This document shows, one piece after another, positions 50,876 to 59,372 of a stretch of DNA of 64,000 nt. This DNA comes from JAKRSE01 sp943369295. GTDB lineage: Bacteria; Armatimonadota; Fimbriimonadia; Fimbriimonadales; Fimbriimonadaceae. The stretch's first letter is position 1. The number at the start of each line of letters is the position of its first letter. The notes under the pieces were generated by a model. It made no database searches. It saw only the letters and a list, made by a program, of their open reading frames with translations, and had not been told where the DNA came from. A program made the position numbers and the translations under genes. Location: positions 186,001 through 250,000 of the forward strand of contig CALRMU020000004.1 in the NCBI GenBank assembly GCA_943369295.1, read 5' to 3'.

Positions 50876-50909
50876 TTTGTCAAGATTCATTTGGTCAACT
50901 TTTGGTCAA
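50876..50909 (+). promoter_or_regulatory. Three direct TTTG(G)TCAA repeats upstream of the DUF4382-type gene
   Basis: TTTGTCAAG (50876), TTTGGTCAA (50890) and TTTGGTCAA (50901). The last two are 11 bp apart, one helical turn. They lie 20-53 bp before the ATG and could be an activator site; no clear -10/-35 pair is visible. Confidence 0.4.
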
Positions 50910-50928
50910 GCCATGCTAAGCTAGTTGA

Positions 50929-52362
50929 ATGAGTGCTATGACAGCATTTTCGCGTCGGTTGGCCACCATGATGTTGGCCGCATTGACGCTTCTGATTCTC
51001 GCGGCCGGCATGGGCTGCGGCGGTGGTGGAGGCGGTTCTTCGTCTGGGGGCGGTGGTGCTGCCTCAGCAACTGTCGGTGTCTTCTTTGCTGACAATCTGA
51101 GCGCAGGCTATGACAATGTTTGGGTGACAGCTTACAAAGTTGAGCTCTACAACGGAGCCACGAGTGTCACGGTTTTTGACAACCCTGCTGGAGAGGAGAT
51201 TGATCTGAGAGCCCTTGGCACTCCTGCCGGCAGTCAGTTCCTTTTCTTAGGCCCCGGGAGCGTTCCCGTTGGAACCTACACCAAGGTTGAAGTGACTCTT
51301 GGTCGAACAGTCAACCTTTTCCCGACTGGCGCCACATCCGCTACAGTCGCCTCTTTCGTACCGGCTCTTAACAGCGGAGCCAATTCTAAACTGGAACTGC
51401 CCCTGACTCCTGCCTTCAATGTGGCGGGCTCGGGCCAGAATCTGATTGTCGATTTCGACCTTCCCAACTGGACTTTGGCTGGCGGATTTGTGACTCCTGC
51501 CCTGCTGCGCCACAACGGCAGCGGATTGGACGACCTTAACCGACACGAAGATGAAGACTACAAGGGCACCGTTTCTGGCCTTACCGGAACGGCTCCTAAT
51601 CAGTCTTTCATTCTCACGAGACTGGGTCGCCAGATTCAGGTCGTCTGCACCGAAGCAACTAAGATCTTTAGAGAAGAAGGGGCTGCTGGAGCTGCCTTGG
51701 CCAACGGCCAGCTTGTTGAGGTTCGAGGCGTCTTTGATGTCCTTGCTATGACAATCAGAGCAAAAGCCGTAAAGATTGAAGACGGCGAAGACGAGGACGA
51801 TGACAAGGTCAAAGGCACAGTCAAAGAAGCTTCACAGGAATCTGGCGTCTTTGTTGTCACGACAGAAAGAACAAGGGGCTTCATCCCATCTCAAGATCGA
51901 GTGACAGTTGCAACGACTGCCACCACCAAGTACCTGAACAATGCCGGAACGATCATCACGAAGGAAGCTTTCTTCACGGCGATCAAGACCGCCGGTGCAA
52001 GAGCAGAAGCTGAGGGCGTTTACAACTCCGCTAACAACACTCTTACGGCAGCCAAGGCTAAGCTGGAGAATGAGGATGATGTAAATGAAGCCGAAACTCG
52101 TGGCGTTGTCAACACAGTCAATGTCGGCGACGGCTTTGTGATCATTGATGCAGCGGGTGCAGAAACCGAAGGCTTCACCCTTCCTGATGGCGGTCAAGTC
52201 AAGCTGCAGAGCAAAGCATCGACCACCTACAAGAATGCCAGCGGAGCAACCATCACCAAAGCGCAGTTCTTTGAACTCGTGAAGGTTGGAATGACGGTCA
52301 AAGGCAACGGAACCTATTCTGCGGGCGTCTTGACCTGCAGAAAGATGGAAATTCGAGACTAG
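50929..52362 (+). CDS. DUF4382/DUF5666-type lipoprotein
   Basis: 477 residues. Lipobox GMGC, then a Gly/Ser-rich linker (about 30-45). The N-terminal domain (VGVFFADNLSAGYDNVWVTA, then YTKVEVTLGR) fits DUF4382. Three repeats of about 70-90 residues follow, each with a strand pattern (YKGTVSGLTG, VKGTVKEASQ, TRGVVNTVNV start them) that fits DUF5666, separated by acidic linkers such as DGEDEDDDKV. It probably lies on the outer face of the cell. A terminator follows. Confidence 0.8.
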   Translation: MSAMTAFSRRLATMMLAALTLLILAAGMGCGGGGGGSSSGGGGAASATVGVFFADNLSAGYDNVWVTAYKVELYNGATSVTVFDNPAGEEIDLRALGTPAGSQFLFLGPGSVPVGTYTKVEVTLGRTVNLFPTGATSATVASFVPALNSGANSKLELPLTPAFNVAGSGQNLIVDFDLPNWTLAGGFVTPALLRHNGSGLDDLNRHEDEDYKGTVSGLTGTAPNQSFILTRLGRQIQVVCTEATKIFREEGAAGAALANGQLVEVRGVFDVLAMTIRAKAVKIEDGEDEDDDKVKGTVKEASQESGVFVVTTERTRGFIPSQDRVTVATTATTKYLNNAGTIITKEAFFTAIKTAGARAEAEGVYNSANNTLTAAKAKLENEDDVNEAETRGVVNTVNVGDGFVIIDAAGAETEGFTLPDGGQVKLQSKASTTYKNASGATITKAQFFELVKVGMTVKGNGTYSAGVLTCRKMEIRD

Positions 52363-52385
52363 CCCAGGCAGTCGAGAATTGAATC

Positions 52386-52420
52386 AAGCCTCTCCAAGTT
52401 GATTCTTGGGGAGGCTTTTT
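52386..52420 (+). terminator. Terminator of the DUF4382-type gene
   Basis: AAGCCTCTCCAAG pairs with CTTGGGGAGGCTT (one G-U pair) around TTGATT, followed by TTTCGTTTTTT. Confidence 0.9.
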
Positions 52421-52540
52421 CGTTTTTTCATCCGATAATTGTCTCAGGGTCCCAGGCAAGCGATATGCCGAAAAAGTGCTGATTCCCGGGCGGTAGGCTT
52501 GGGGTGTGGGTCAGCAAGACTCACATGAGGCTGATTGACC

Positions 52541-53662
52541 ATGAGAATCGGAGTACTGACTGCAGGCGGAGATTGTGCCGGACTGAATGCGGTGATCGCT
52601 GGCGCGGTCAAATATGGGTCCAGCCTCGGCTACGAGTTTGTTGGATTCAAGAAGGGTTTTGAAGGAGTTCTCTCTCCGATGGACTTCATTCCCTTGACTC
52701 CAGACTCTGTCAAGGGAATCAGCCACTTGGGCGGCAGCATTTTGGGGTCCACCAACAAAGGGCGGTTCGGAGCCAAGAAAGGCGAGAACGAATCGAACCG
52801 AATTCCCGAAGACATTCTGCTGATGGCCAAGCAGAATCTGGCCTCGATCGGTGTGGACTATTTGATCGTCATTGGCGGCGACGGCAGCCTCAGCGGAGCC
52901 ATGCAGCTGGCCGAACTGGGGGTTAAAGTTGTCGGAGTCCCCAAAACCATTGACAACGACCTTGGCGCAACTGACCAGACCTTCGGTTTTTCAACGGCTC
53001 TCAGCGTCGCGGTTGAGGCGATGGACCGAGTTCATACTACGGCCACCAGCCACGAGAGAGTGATCTTTGTTGAGGTTATGGGCCGCAACACAGGTTGGAT
53101 TGCTTTAAAGGCCGGCTTGGCAGGCGGAGCCGATGCCATTCTCCTGCCGGAGTTTCCTTTCACCCTTGAGGCCTTGGTTAAGTATCTTCGAGCGAGAAAA
53201 GCCCGAGGAAAAAATTCTGCCATCGTGGTCGTTGCTGAGGGGGCAAAAATCGGCGGCAAGCTGGTCAGCGACGGAATTATTGCCGGCGGGGAAGTCCACT
53301 ACGGAGGAATCGCTCAGACCATCATGACTGCGGTTGATCGTGCGGCTCCGGGTGAGTTTGAAAGCAGGGCTACCATCATTGGGCACATGCAGCGGGGTGG
53401 AACTCCGAATGCCAGAGATCGAAACCTTGCCAGAGCCTATGGCGTCGGGGCGGTCGATGCGATCTACCAGGGAAGAAGCTCGGTAATGGTGAGCCTGAGG
53501 GACAATCACATCATCCCCGTGGACTTGGCTGAGGCAGTCAGCAAGCTCAAGATCGTTCACAAGGGAACTCTGGAATATCAGACATCCTTGAAGCTGGGAA
53601 TCTTTCTGCATGATGACGCCGTGGTAATTCCTGGCCTCATGCCCGGCAACGATCTTGAATAG
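52541..53662 (+). CDS. pfkA: 6-phosphofructokinase (group III-like)
   Basis: 373 residues from ATG 52541. Phosphate-binding start GVLTAGGDCAGLNAVI, catalytic-site GGDGS (112-116), PKTIDND (134-140) and MGRNTGW. It phosphorylates fructose-6-phosphate in glycolysis. GGDGS (Gly rather than Asp) points to ATP, while Lys in PKTIDND is a feature of PPi enzymes and of group III/ATP enzymes of the Trypanosoma/actinomycete kind, so the phosphoryl donor should not be assumed. It is a single gene, convergent with the lipid kinase. Confidence 0.9.
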   Translation: MRIGVLTAGGDCAGLNAVIAGAVKYGSSLGYEFVGFKKGFEGVLSPMDFIPLTPDSVKGISHLGGSILGSTNKGRFGAKKGENESNRIPEDILLMAKQNLASIGVDYLIVIGGDGSLSGAMQLAELGVKVVGVPKTIDNDLGATDQTFGFSTALSVAVEAMDRVHTTATSHERVIFVEVMGRNTGWIALKAGLAGGADAILLPEFPFTLEALVKYLRARKARGKNSAIVVVAEGAKIGGKLVSDGIIAGGEVHYGGIAQTIMTAVDRAAPGEFESRATIIGHMQRGGTPNARDRNLARAYGVGAVDAIYQGRSSVMVSLRDNHIIPVDLAEAVSKLKIVHKGTLEYQTSLKLGIFLHDDAVVIPGLMPGNDLE

Positions 53663-53703
53663 CGGGTGGCCGGAGGCTTGGGCGGAGTCGCTGTGCGTGC
53701 GAC

Positions 53704-54594
53704 TCACGGCACAACGATCGGCACAGAAAGCGGATCAATGATGATCTCGATTTCGCTTCGGTGAATGACATCCCCATCCAGGCCCACAGCCAGTTCCTTT
53801 TCTGACGTGATCTTGATTCTTCTGCCTTGATAGGTCGAGATAGCAGGGTGGCTGAGATGGCTGCCAGAAAAGACTTTGGGAAAGGTCTTTAGAAACTCAA
53901 ATCTGCTGACTTCACCAACAAGAATCACTTCTAAGAGTCCGTCATTGACGACAGAGTGGGGCGATACCTTCATGCCGCCGCCGTAGGTCTGGGCATTAGC
54001 CACGGCACAGAGCATGACTTTTCTTTCGATTTTTGTGCCGTCAATTTCGAGTGTGAGTGGCAGAGCCTTGTAAGAAACAAGCGTGCTGACGACTCCTGCC
54101 AGATAGGCTGCTGTTCCTTTAAGATGACGGTACTTTTTGTTGATCTTGTCGCCTACTTCGGCATCAAACCCGCAGGAGAGAATGTTGACAAAGCGCTTGC
54201 CTTCAAGCAGGCCGGCATCAATTCTCATGACCTTTCCTGACTGCAGAAGAGAGGCGGCATGCTCTAGTGAGCTAATGCCGAGAGTGCGAACCAGATCGTT
54301 GCCTGTCCCGTTTGGAAGTGAAAGAACAGGTATCTGCTTAGGTGCGGCGGCCTGGATGACTTCGAAAAGGGTTCCATCTCCGCCAGCGGCAGCAAGAATC
54401 ACTGCTCCTTCGGCGATCGCCTTTTCGGCCTGGTGTGTCCCATCTCCAGGCCCGGTCGTCCTGTAGAGTCTTGCCTCTCCAGCCCAGGCAGACTGGATAT
54501 CTGGCAGCAGGCGTTCAAGAGCCGCCGCTCCTTTTCCTCTGCCTGCAGCAGGGTTGATGATAATGCCGAGTTGACCTTTGGGCAGCTTGGACAT
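53704..54594 (-). CDS. Diacylglycerol-kinase-like lipid kinase (YegS/DagK family)
   Basis: 296 residues: IINPAAGRGKG, the nucleotide motif AAAGGDGTLFEV (about 68) and NGTGNDLVRTLGI (about 95), then the C-terminal domain ending LDGDVIHRSEIEIIIDPL. These phosphorylate lipids such as diacylglycerol or undecaprenol-type molecules; the substrate is unknown. It lies 6 bp downstream of the TetR gene on the same strand, so it is co-transcribed and probably controlled by that repressor. Confidence 0.9.
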   Translation of the reverse strand: MSKLPKGQLGIIINPAAGRGKGAAALERLLPDIQSAWAGEARLYRTTGPGDGTHQAEKAIAEGAVILAAAGGDGTLFEVIQAAAPKQIPVLSLPNGTGNDLVRTLGISSLEHAASLLQSGKVMRIDAGLLEGKRFVNILSCGFDAEVGDKINKKYRHLKGTAAYLAGVVSTLVSYKALPLTLEIDGTKIERKVMLCAVANAQTYGGGMKVSPHSVVNDGLLEVILVGEVSRFEFLKTFPKVFSGSHLSHPAISTYQGRRIKITSEKELAVGLDGDVIHRSEIEIIIDPLSVPIVVP

Positions 54595-54600
54595 GCCTGA

Positions 54601-55230
54601 TTATTGTGCCTTGGCTTCTTCTTCTATCGCAGATGCGGCCTTCGGAAAGAAGATTGTCAGCATGATTTTGAGGAATTCATCGGTTGCCTCGGGAGTATCG
54701 CATTTGCGATCGGCAAACTGACCAAGGATGTTTCTGAAGACAAACCATCCGTCGACTGTGGCCATGATGACGCCAACGTACATGACGGGGTCCAGACCTT
54801 CGGGCACTCCGTATTTGCGAGGGTTTTCGGCTACGCGGTTAAGCAGTGCCTTGACCATATCGCACTTGTCTTCAGGGATAGGGTTGCCATAGCCAAGAGT
54901 AGTCCAGGCGTACATACGGCTGATCTCCGGAATCTCTTGGTGGGCCATAACTCGGACCCTCATGAGGTCCTCAAGGCCGATTCCTCCTTCACCCAACATG
55001 AACTTTTCCATGATCTCCATGGTGGGGCCGATTCGGAATTCAACAGCCTGCCGCCACAGATCTTCTTTAGTGGGGAAGTGATACATGACCAGACTTTTGG
55101 TCACGCCAGCTCGCTTGGCAATTCCAGCAATAGAAGCTCCGTGCATGCCGGACTCTGCAAAGAGTTCAACTGCCGCCTTCAGGATTGCGTCCTTCGTCTC
55201 TGAAGGATTGATCTCGGGAGCTTGTGCCAT
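54601..55230 (-). CDS. TetR/AcrR-family transcriptional regulator
   Basis: 209 residues. The N-terminal helix-turn-helix is canonical: DAILKAAVELFAESGMHGASI, then AGIAKRAGVTKSLVMYHFPTKEDLW. The C-terminal ligand domain is unusual in its sequence and gives no hint of ligand. It is the first gene of a two-gene operon with the lipid kinase. A perfect palindrome (55243-55274) lies 13 bp upstream of its ATG. Confidence 0.92.
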   Translation of the reverse strand: MAQAPEINPSETKDAILKAAVELFAESGMHGASIAGIAKRAGVTKSLVMYHFPTKEDLWRQAVEFRIGPTMEIMEKFMLGEGGIGLEDLMRVRVMAHQEIPEISRMYAWTTLGYGNPIPEDKCDMVKALLNRVAENPRKYGVPEGLDPVMYVGVIMATVDGWFVFRNILGQFADRKCDTPEATDEFLKIMLTIFFPKAASAIEEEAKAQ

Positions 55231-55242
55231 GAATTCTTAGAC

Positions 55243-55274
55243 GATTATGACTGACCGAACGGTCAGTCATAATC
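55243..55274. promoter_or_regulatory. TetR-type operator: 15-bp perfect inverted repeat
   Basis: The arm GATTATGACTGACCG (55243-55257) is mirrored exactly at 55260-55274 with AA between. The core TGACCG-NN-CGGTCA is a classic TetR/AcrR-family half-site pair. It lies between nuoF and the TetR gene and should mediate autoregulation. Confidence 0.85.
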
Positions 55275-55301
55275 AGGGTCAGGGGTCTTTTGGTTGATTC
55301 C

Positions 55302-56630
55302 TTAGACTGCGGCAAGATCTTCGAGGCTGGGCTCAAGGCTCTTTGCGATGGAAGAATTGACCATAGAATGGCCGTTGGCAATGAAGTAGTCGAACTCTTC
55401 AGGGAAGACTCGAATGGCAGCGGCTACCGGCCAGGCAGCGGCATCACCCAAACCGCAGAAGCTTCTTCCGTCAAGCTGCTTAGTGATTTCAACCAAGAGT
55501 TCCTTGTCACCGGGCTGACCGTTGCCGCGCACGATTCGCTCTAGAATCTGTCTCATCCACTTTGTGCCTTCGCGACAGGGAGTGCACTTTCCGCAGGATT
55601 CGTTGGCATAGAACATGGCAGTACGCCAGATGAAGCTGACGATGCAGGTGTGTTCGTTAAGGAACATGCAGCCGCCAGAGCCAACCATTGACTTGACTTC
55701 GCTCATTTCTTCGTAGCCGATGACTGCCTTCATGGTGTCTTCGGCAGTGATGATGGGGACCGAAGATCCACCAGGCACGCAGGCCTTAAGGGCTCCACCC
55801 TTCATGCCGCCTGCCATTTCAAGCAGCTCGGCCATGGTGGTTCCGAACTCAATCTCGTAGTTTCCTGGCTTGTTGACGTGGCCGCTGACGGAGAAGATCT
55901 TGGTGCCTCGGCTGTTCTTTGTAGAAGCGCCAAGAGTTGCGTACCACTCGCCGCCATTCTTCAAGATGAAGGGCGCGCAGGCATAGGTTTCAACGTTGTT
56001 GATGATGGTTGGCTGTTCGAAAAGGCCAGAGACAGTCGGCAAAGGAGCGTGGGGGAACTTGAGTCGGGGCATTCCGCGCTCTCCCATCAAGCTGCTCATC
56101 AAGGCAGATTCTTCGCCGCATTCATAGCTCCCAGCTCCCATGTGGAGGTGGAGTTCAAAATCACGACCGGTGCCGAGGATGTTTTTGCCAAGATAACCCT
56201 TGGCGTAGGCTTCATCAATCGCGTTTCTTAGGCTGCGGGCGGCATCGATAAACTCGCCGCGAATGTAGATGTAGCCAACATCGGCCTGAGTCGCCATGGC
56301 TGCAATGGTCATTCCCTCTACAAGCAGGAAGGGAACAGTTTCCATCAGCTGCTTGTCTTTAAAAGTGCCAGGCTCGCCTTCGTCTGCGTTGCAGACAAGA
56401 TAGTGAGGGCTCTTCTTTTCTTTGGCAATGCCGTTCCACTTGATCCAGGTGGGGAATCCGGCTCCTCCTCGACCCCTCAGGCCGCTGGCCTTGATCTGGT
56501 CGATGATCGCTTGGCGTTCCATGCCAATGGCCGCTTTCAGGCCTTCGTATCCGCCTTTCGCCAGATACCCCTCAAGGGTTCTGAACTCGGGAAGATGCGA
56601 ATGCTCCAAGAGCAGCTTGTACTCAGCCAT
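55302..56630 (-). CDS. nuoF: NADH-quinone oxidoreductase subunit F
   Basis: 442 residues of the usual size. GRGGAGFPTW (52-61) is the NADH-binding glycine loop, and the FMN site is ADEGEPGTFKD. The 4Fe-4S ligands are Cys346, 349, 352 and 392 (ESCGKCTPCREG, then SFCGLGDAA). It oxidises NADH in the peripheral arm of complex I. NuoE is encoded on the same strand 1.7 kb upstream, separated by pilin and small membrane genes. Confidence 0.97.
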   Translation of the reverse strand: MAEYKLLLEHSHLPEFRTLEGYLAKGGYEGLKAAIGMERQAIIDQIKASGLRGRGGAGFPTWIKWNGIAKEKKSPHYLVCNADEGEPGTFKDKQLMETVPFLLVEGMTIAAMATQADVGYIYIRGEFIDAARSLRNAIDEAYAKGYLGKNILGTGRDFELHLHMGAGSYECGEESALMSSLMGERGMPRLKFPHAPLPTVSGLFEQPTIINNVETYACAPFILKNGGEWYATLGASTKNSRGTKIFSVSGHVNKPGNYEIEFGTTMAELLEMAGGMKGGALKACVPGGSSVPIITAEDTMKAVIGYEEMSEVKSMVGSGGCMFLNEHTCIVSFIWRTAMFYANESCGKCTPCREGTKWMRQILERIVRGNGQPGDKELLVEITKQLDGRSFCGLGDAAAWPVAAAIRVFPEEFDYFIANGHSMVNSSIAKSLEPSLEDLAAV

Positions 56631-56700
56631 GAATGCATTCTACTTTCAGTCGCGACTGAAAATTGCAGATTTCGGGAGCTATGGACCCTTGAGAATCAGG

Positions 56701-56937
56701 CTATTTGTTGCGGTCAGCTTCGTAGGCGGCCAGCGCCTCTCTCTCAGGTTCTCTTCGAGGAATGACAGGGATCTGCTTGCCATTCGTGTTGACGGCAGAA
56801 GGATCAACCGGCCGTTCTTGACATGACTGAATCATCATGAAGATCAAGATTGCGGCTGCTAGAAGTACAGCTGCAACCCAGAGCAGCTTATCTTTCTGCT
56901 CTTCTTGTTCGTTTCTGGCTCGAGACCTGCCTGCCAT
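56701..56937 (-). CDS. Small single-pass membrane protein
   Basis: 78 residues: a charged N-terminus (RSRARNEQEEQKDK), one transmembrane helix (LLWVAAVLLAAAILIFMMI) and a basic/Pro-rich, periplasmic-type tail. I do not recognise a family. It lies 70 bp before nuoF on the same strand. Codon use and position support a real gene. Confidence 0.55.
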   Translation of the reverse strand: MAGRSRARNEQEEQKDKLLWVAAVLLAAAILIFMMIQSCQERPVDPSAVNTNGKQIPVIPRREPEREALAAYEADRNK

Positions 56938-56982
56938 CTTCTTGCCCTCGGAAGACTACACTCATAGGATAACACAAAGAGC

Positions 56983-57014
56983 AATGGGAGTGGAACTACA
57001 GTTCCACTCCCATT
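56983..57014. terminator. Perfect 14-bp hairpin
   Basis: AATGGGAGTGGAAC pairs perfectly with GTTCCACTCCCATT around TACA. It lies between the small lipoprotein gene and the membrane-protein gene, on the side expected for the lipoprotein's 3' UTR. The T-tract is poor (CTCTTTG on the minus strand). Confidence 0.65.
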
Positions 57015-57036
57015 ATAAGGCCTTAACGTTTTGAAC

Positions 57037-57210
57037 TTATTGGCCCTGTTGCGCGCCCTGCCCTTCAGTCCGTCGGGGAGGGACTTCCAACGACTGCCCT
57101 TGGCCTTCGTTTTCTTTGATGGGGTCTTTCGGCTTTTCCCCACAGCCCGCGAGAGCTAGAAAGCTCCCGAGGGCAATGGTTCCGGCGCAGAGTGCCAGCA
57201 GCTTCTTCAT
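57037..57210 (-). CDS. Small lipoprotein (57 residues)
   Basis: Starting at ATG 57210: MKKLLALCAGTIALGSFLAL then lipobox LAGC and a 34-residue, Gln/Glu/Pro-rich mature part ending at TAA 57037. It starts 1 bp after the stop of the pilin-like gene, so the two are in one operon. It is short enough to be missed by length cut-offs. Function unknown. Confidence 0.7.
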   Translation of the reverse strand: MKKLLALCAGTIALGSFLALAGCGEKPKDPIKENEGQGQSLEVPPRRTEGQGAQQGQ

Positions 57211-57211
57211 C

Positions 57212-58102
57212 TTAGCGATGGGGGTAGAAGTACTGGTAGTAGTCGCCGGCAGGATCGGTCACGATGCGGACCATCTGAGCGATCTGCATGGGTCGAGCCG
57301 AGGTGTCGGACATCGTTGCGATGGCCAAACCGATGGTGACGGGTCGGCCGAGAGCACCGTTCTGTCGAACAGCGTTGTGTCGGGCTCGAATGGTCAGGTC
57401 GGGCTCACCGTAGCAGGCGCCGAGGTCCCATGAAGCGGACTCAACCATCATGACCGTCTCAGAAGGACGAGCAATGGCGGTGGTGCTCAGAGAGTTCTCA
57501 GGAGCTCCGGAGACGGTGCTGGCGTAGCAGCGGTCACCAGAATCGTTGGTGGCGAATGCGCCGCCAACACCATCAAAGAAGGCTGTCTGGCCGTTGTAAG
57601 GGTTGCGCCAGCGGCAGGCAGTGCTGCCGGGTCGGCAGGATGCGAATCCGTCGAAGCCAGCGTAGTAGGCTCGAGGAGTCATACCGTAGCCAACGACTGG
57701 TCCACCCTGTGCGGGAGGAGTGCCCTGAGTTCCGAGAGGTCCGGAATCAGCAGGTCGGTCGCTGCCCTTCTTGTCATAGGGAGTGCTGAGCAGACCCTGA
57801 CCCACTGGAGATACGAAGATTCCAAGGTTCTTGATGTAAGGCTGCATCGACTTCACCCAGGTGATGTCGTAGTAGGTGGTCGCAGTTGCGTCCTGACCTG
57901 TCACCAAGGGAAGAATGTCGTCGTAGTCGGTCGAGTAAATTGCTGTCGACGTTCCGATCTGCTTCAGGTTGCTAAGGGACTGCGTCTTCTTCGCAGCCGC
58001 CTTGGCCTGTGCAAATACAGGGAAGAGAATGGCTGCCAAAATGGCGATGATTGCAATCACCACCAACAGCTCGATCAATGTGAAGGCTCGCTTCAGGCTC
58101 AT
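57212..58102 (-). CDS. DUF1559-like prepilin (type II pseudopilin-like)
   Basis: 296 residues from ATG 58102: leader MSLKRA, G-less cleavage region FTLIE with Glu at +5, then LLVVIAIIAILAAILFPVFAQAK. A second half follows with SLSNLKQIGTSTAIYSTDYDD and a Trp/Tyr-rich C-terminal part with PSETVMMVESASWD. The FPVFAQAK helix end and NLKQIG are typical of the large family of such proteins in Armatimonadota and Planctomycetota. It may form a pseudopilus or a surface protein. It interrupts the nuoE-nuoF arrangement. Confidence 0.85.
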   Translation of the reverse strand: MSLKRAFTLIELLVVIAIIAILAAILFPVFAQAKAAAKKTQSLSNLKQIGTSTAIYSTDYDDILPLVTGQDATATTYYDITWVKSMQPYIKNLGIFVSPVGQGLLSTPYDKKGSDRPADSGPLGTQGTPPAQGGPVVGYGMTPRAYYAGFDGFASCRPGSTACRWRNPYNGQTAFFDGVGGAFATNDSGDRCYASTVSGAPENSLSTTAIARPSETVMMVESASWDLGACYGEPDLTIRARHNAVRQNGALGRPVTIGLAIATMSDTSARPMQIAQMVRIVTDPAGDYYQYFYPHR

Positions 58103-58327
58103 CTTGTCACCCACAGTCAGCTGCCTAAGCAGCCAACGCTCCAATCGGACCTATGTTACCAAAGGCCGCACCAGGTTTCTACCCTGACTGACCAGGATTT
58201 TACCGGGTGGACGCTTCAGAAGGCATCCCGAATTGATTTCTGTGACCAAGTTTTTACCCTGAATGTTCCCAGTTAAACCGATAATGTGGAAAGAGTTGAA
58301 AACTGTAGGCTAGAAATCAGTTCAAGA

Positions 58328-58957
58328 CTATTTTTCTTCGAGCTTCAGATGAACCTTGACAATCTCGTCTGCCATCTTAATGACTGTTGAGGAGGGCCTT
58401 TGGCGAAGATCGGACAAGAGGGCGTCCACTGACTCGGTGGTCATGGGACCGTGGTACTCATCTCCGACCTGGAGAAGAGGCGCGCGATCGCAGGCATTGA
58501 GGCATTCGACTTCGTGGAGGGTAAAGACTCCGTCCTCTGTCGTCTCGCCGAAATCGACTCCCAGCTTTTCCTTCAGATAGTCGGCAATGCGGTAAGCGCC
58601 GCAGACGTGGCAGCTGAGGCAGGTGCAGACCTCGATCATGTGGCGGCCGACTTCGTGCCTCGTGTTGTACATCGAGTAAAAAGTGGCAACCCCTTCGACT
58701 TCTGCGTAAGAGCGGTTAAGCCTGTAGGCAACTTCGGCAATGGCTTCGGGGCTCAAGTAGCCGCCATATTCTCTTTGACCAATCCAAAGGCCCGGCAGAA
58801 TGCAGGCTTTTTCGGTGGGGTAGTGAGTGCGAAGGGCATCCAGCTGTTTAACGGCCTCTTCGGAAAAACGGAGGGTGAGTTCCTCCGGTCGAGGGGCTTT
58901 TGGCCTCGCGGCGCCAATCTGGATCAATTCGCTCACGAGGCCATTTAACCTCATCAA
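58328..58957 (-). CDS. nuoE: NADH-quinone oxidoreductase subunit E
   Basis: 209 residues. Thioredoxin-like 2Fe-2S domain with ligands Cys111 and Cys116 (CTCLSC, C-x4-C) and Cys152 and Cys156 (ECLNAC, C-x3-C). N-terminal four-helix part (YPTEKACILPGLWIGQREYGGYL) is canonical. It pairs with NuoF. Here it is followed by a pilin-like gene instead of nuoF. It has a C-terminal tail (about 180-209) longer than the shortest family members. Confidence 0.95.
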   Translation of the reverse strand: MMRLNGLVSELIQIGAARPKAPRPEELTLRFSEEAVKQLDALRTHYPTEKACILPGLWIGQREYGGYLSPEAIAEVAYRLNRSYAEVEGVATFYSMYNTRHEVGRHMIEVCTCLSCHVCGAYRIADYLKEKLGVDFGETTEDGVFTLHEVECLNACDRAPLLQVGDEYHGPMTTESVDALLSDLRQRPSSTVIKMADEIVKVHLKLEEK

Positions 58958-58988
58958 TTCTCTCCCTGACAGGGAAGGACCGATGTGA

Positions 58989-59339
58989 TTAAGCCGGAAT
59001 CTTCGCTAGGGCGAGATCGACGGCGGAAAGCAGGCTGTTAAGCGGGCGGACCCCGCTCCAAGAATCTAGGACCAAGCTGCCTTTCATGACGACGAGGGTT
59101 GGGATTCCCTGAATATGAAAGGCCTGGGCAAGAGCGGGTTCTTCATCCACGTTCAAGGCAAAGACGCGAACCTTTCCATTCAAGGCGGCGGCGGCCTCTT
59201 CAAGAATTGGCTTCATTGTTCGGCAGGGACCACACCATGGCGCCCAAAAATCAATCAAGACAGGAAGGTCGCCGTCAATCACTTCTGACTTAAAGAGCGC
59301 CACATTCAAGGGCTGAACAAATGACTCTTTCGTGCTCAT
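58989..59339 (-). CDS. trxA: Thioredoxin
   Basis: 116 residues with FWAPWCGPCRTMKPIL (Cys36, Cys39) and the cis-Pro in GIPTLVVMKG. It reduces disulfides in cytoplasmic proteins. It lies 31 bp upstream of nuoE on the same strand. Confidence 0.95.
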   Translation of the reverse strand: MSTKESFVQPLNVALFKSEVIDGDLPVLIDFWAPWCGPCRTMKPILEEAAAALNGKVRVFALNVDEEPALAQAFHIQGIPTLVVMKGSLVLDSWSGVRPLNSLLSAVDLALAKIPA

Positions 59340-59372
59340 GAAGCTTTAGAGCCCAGAGCGCCCCAGAAAGAT

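Noticed and set aside
53685..53705. Hairpin GAGTCGC/GCGACTC between the pfk and lipid-kinase genes
   Set aside because: It is short, has no T-run on either side and overlaps the kinase stop, so it is not called a terminator.
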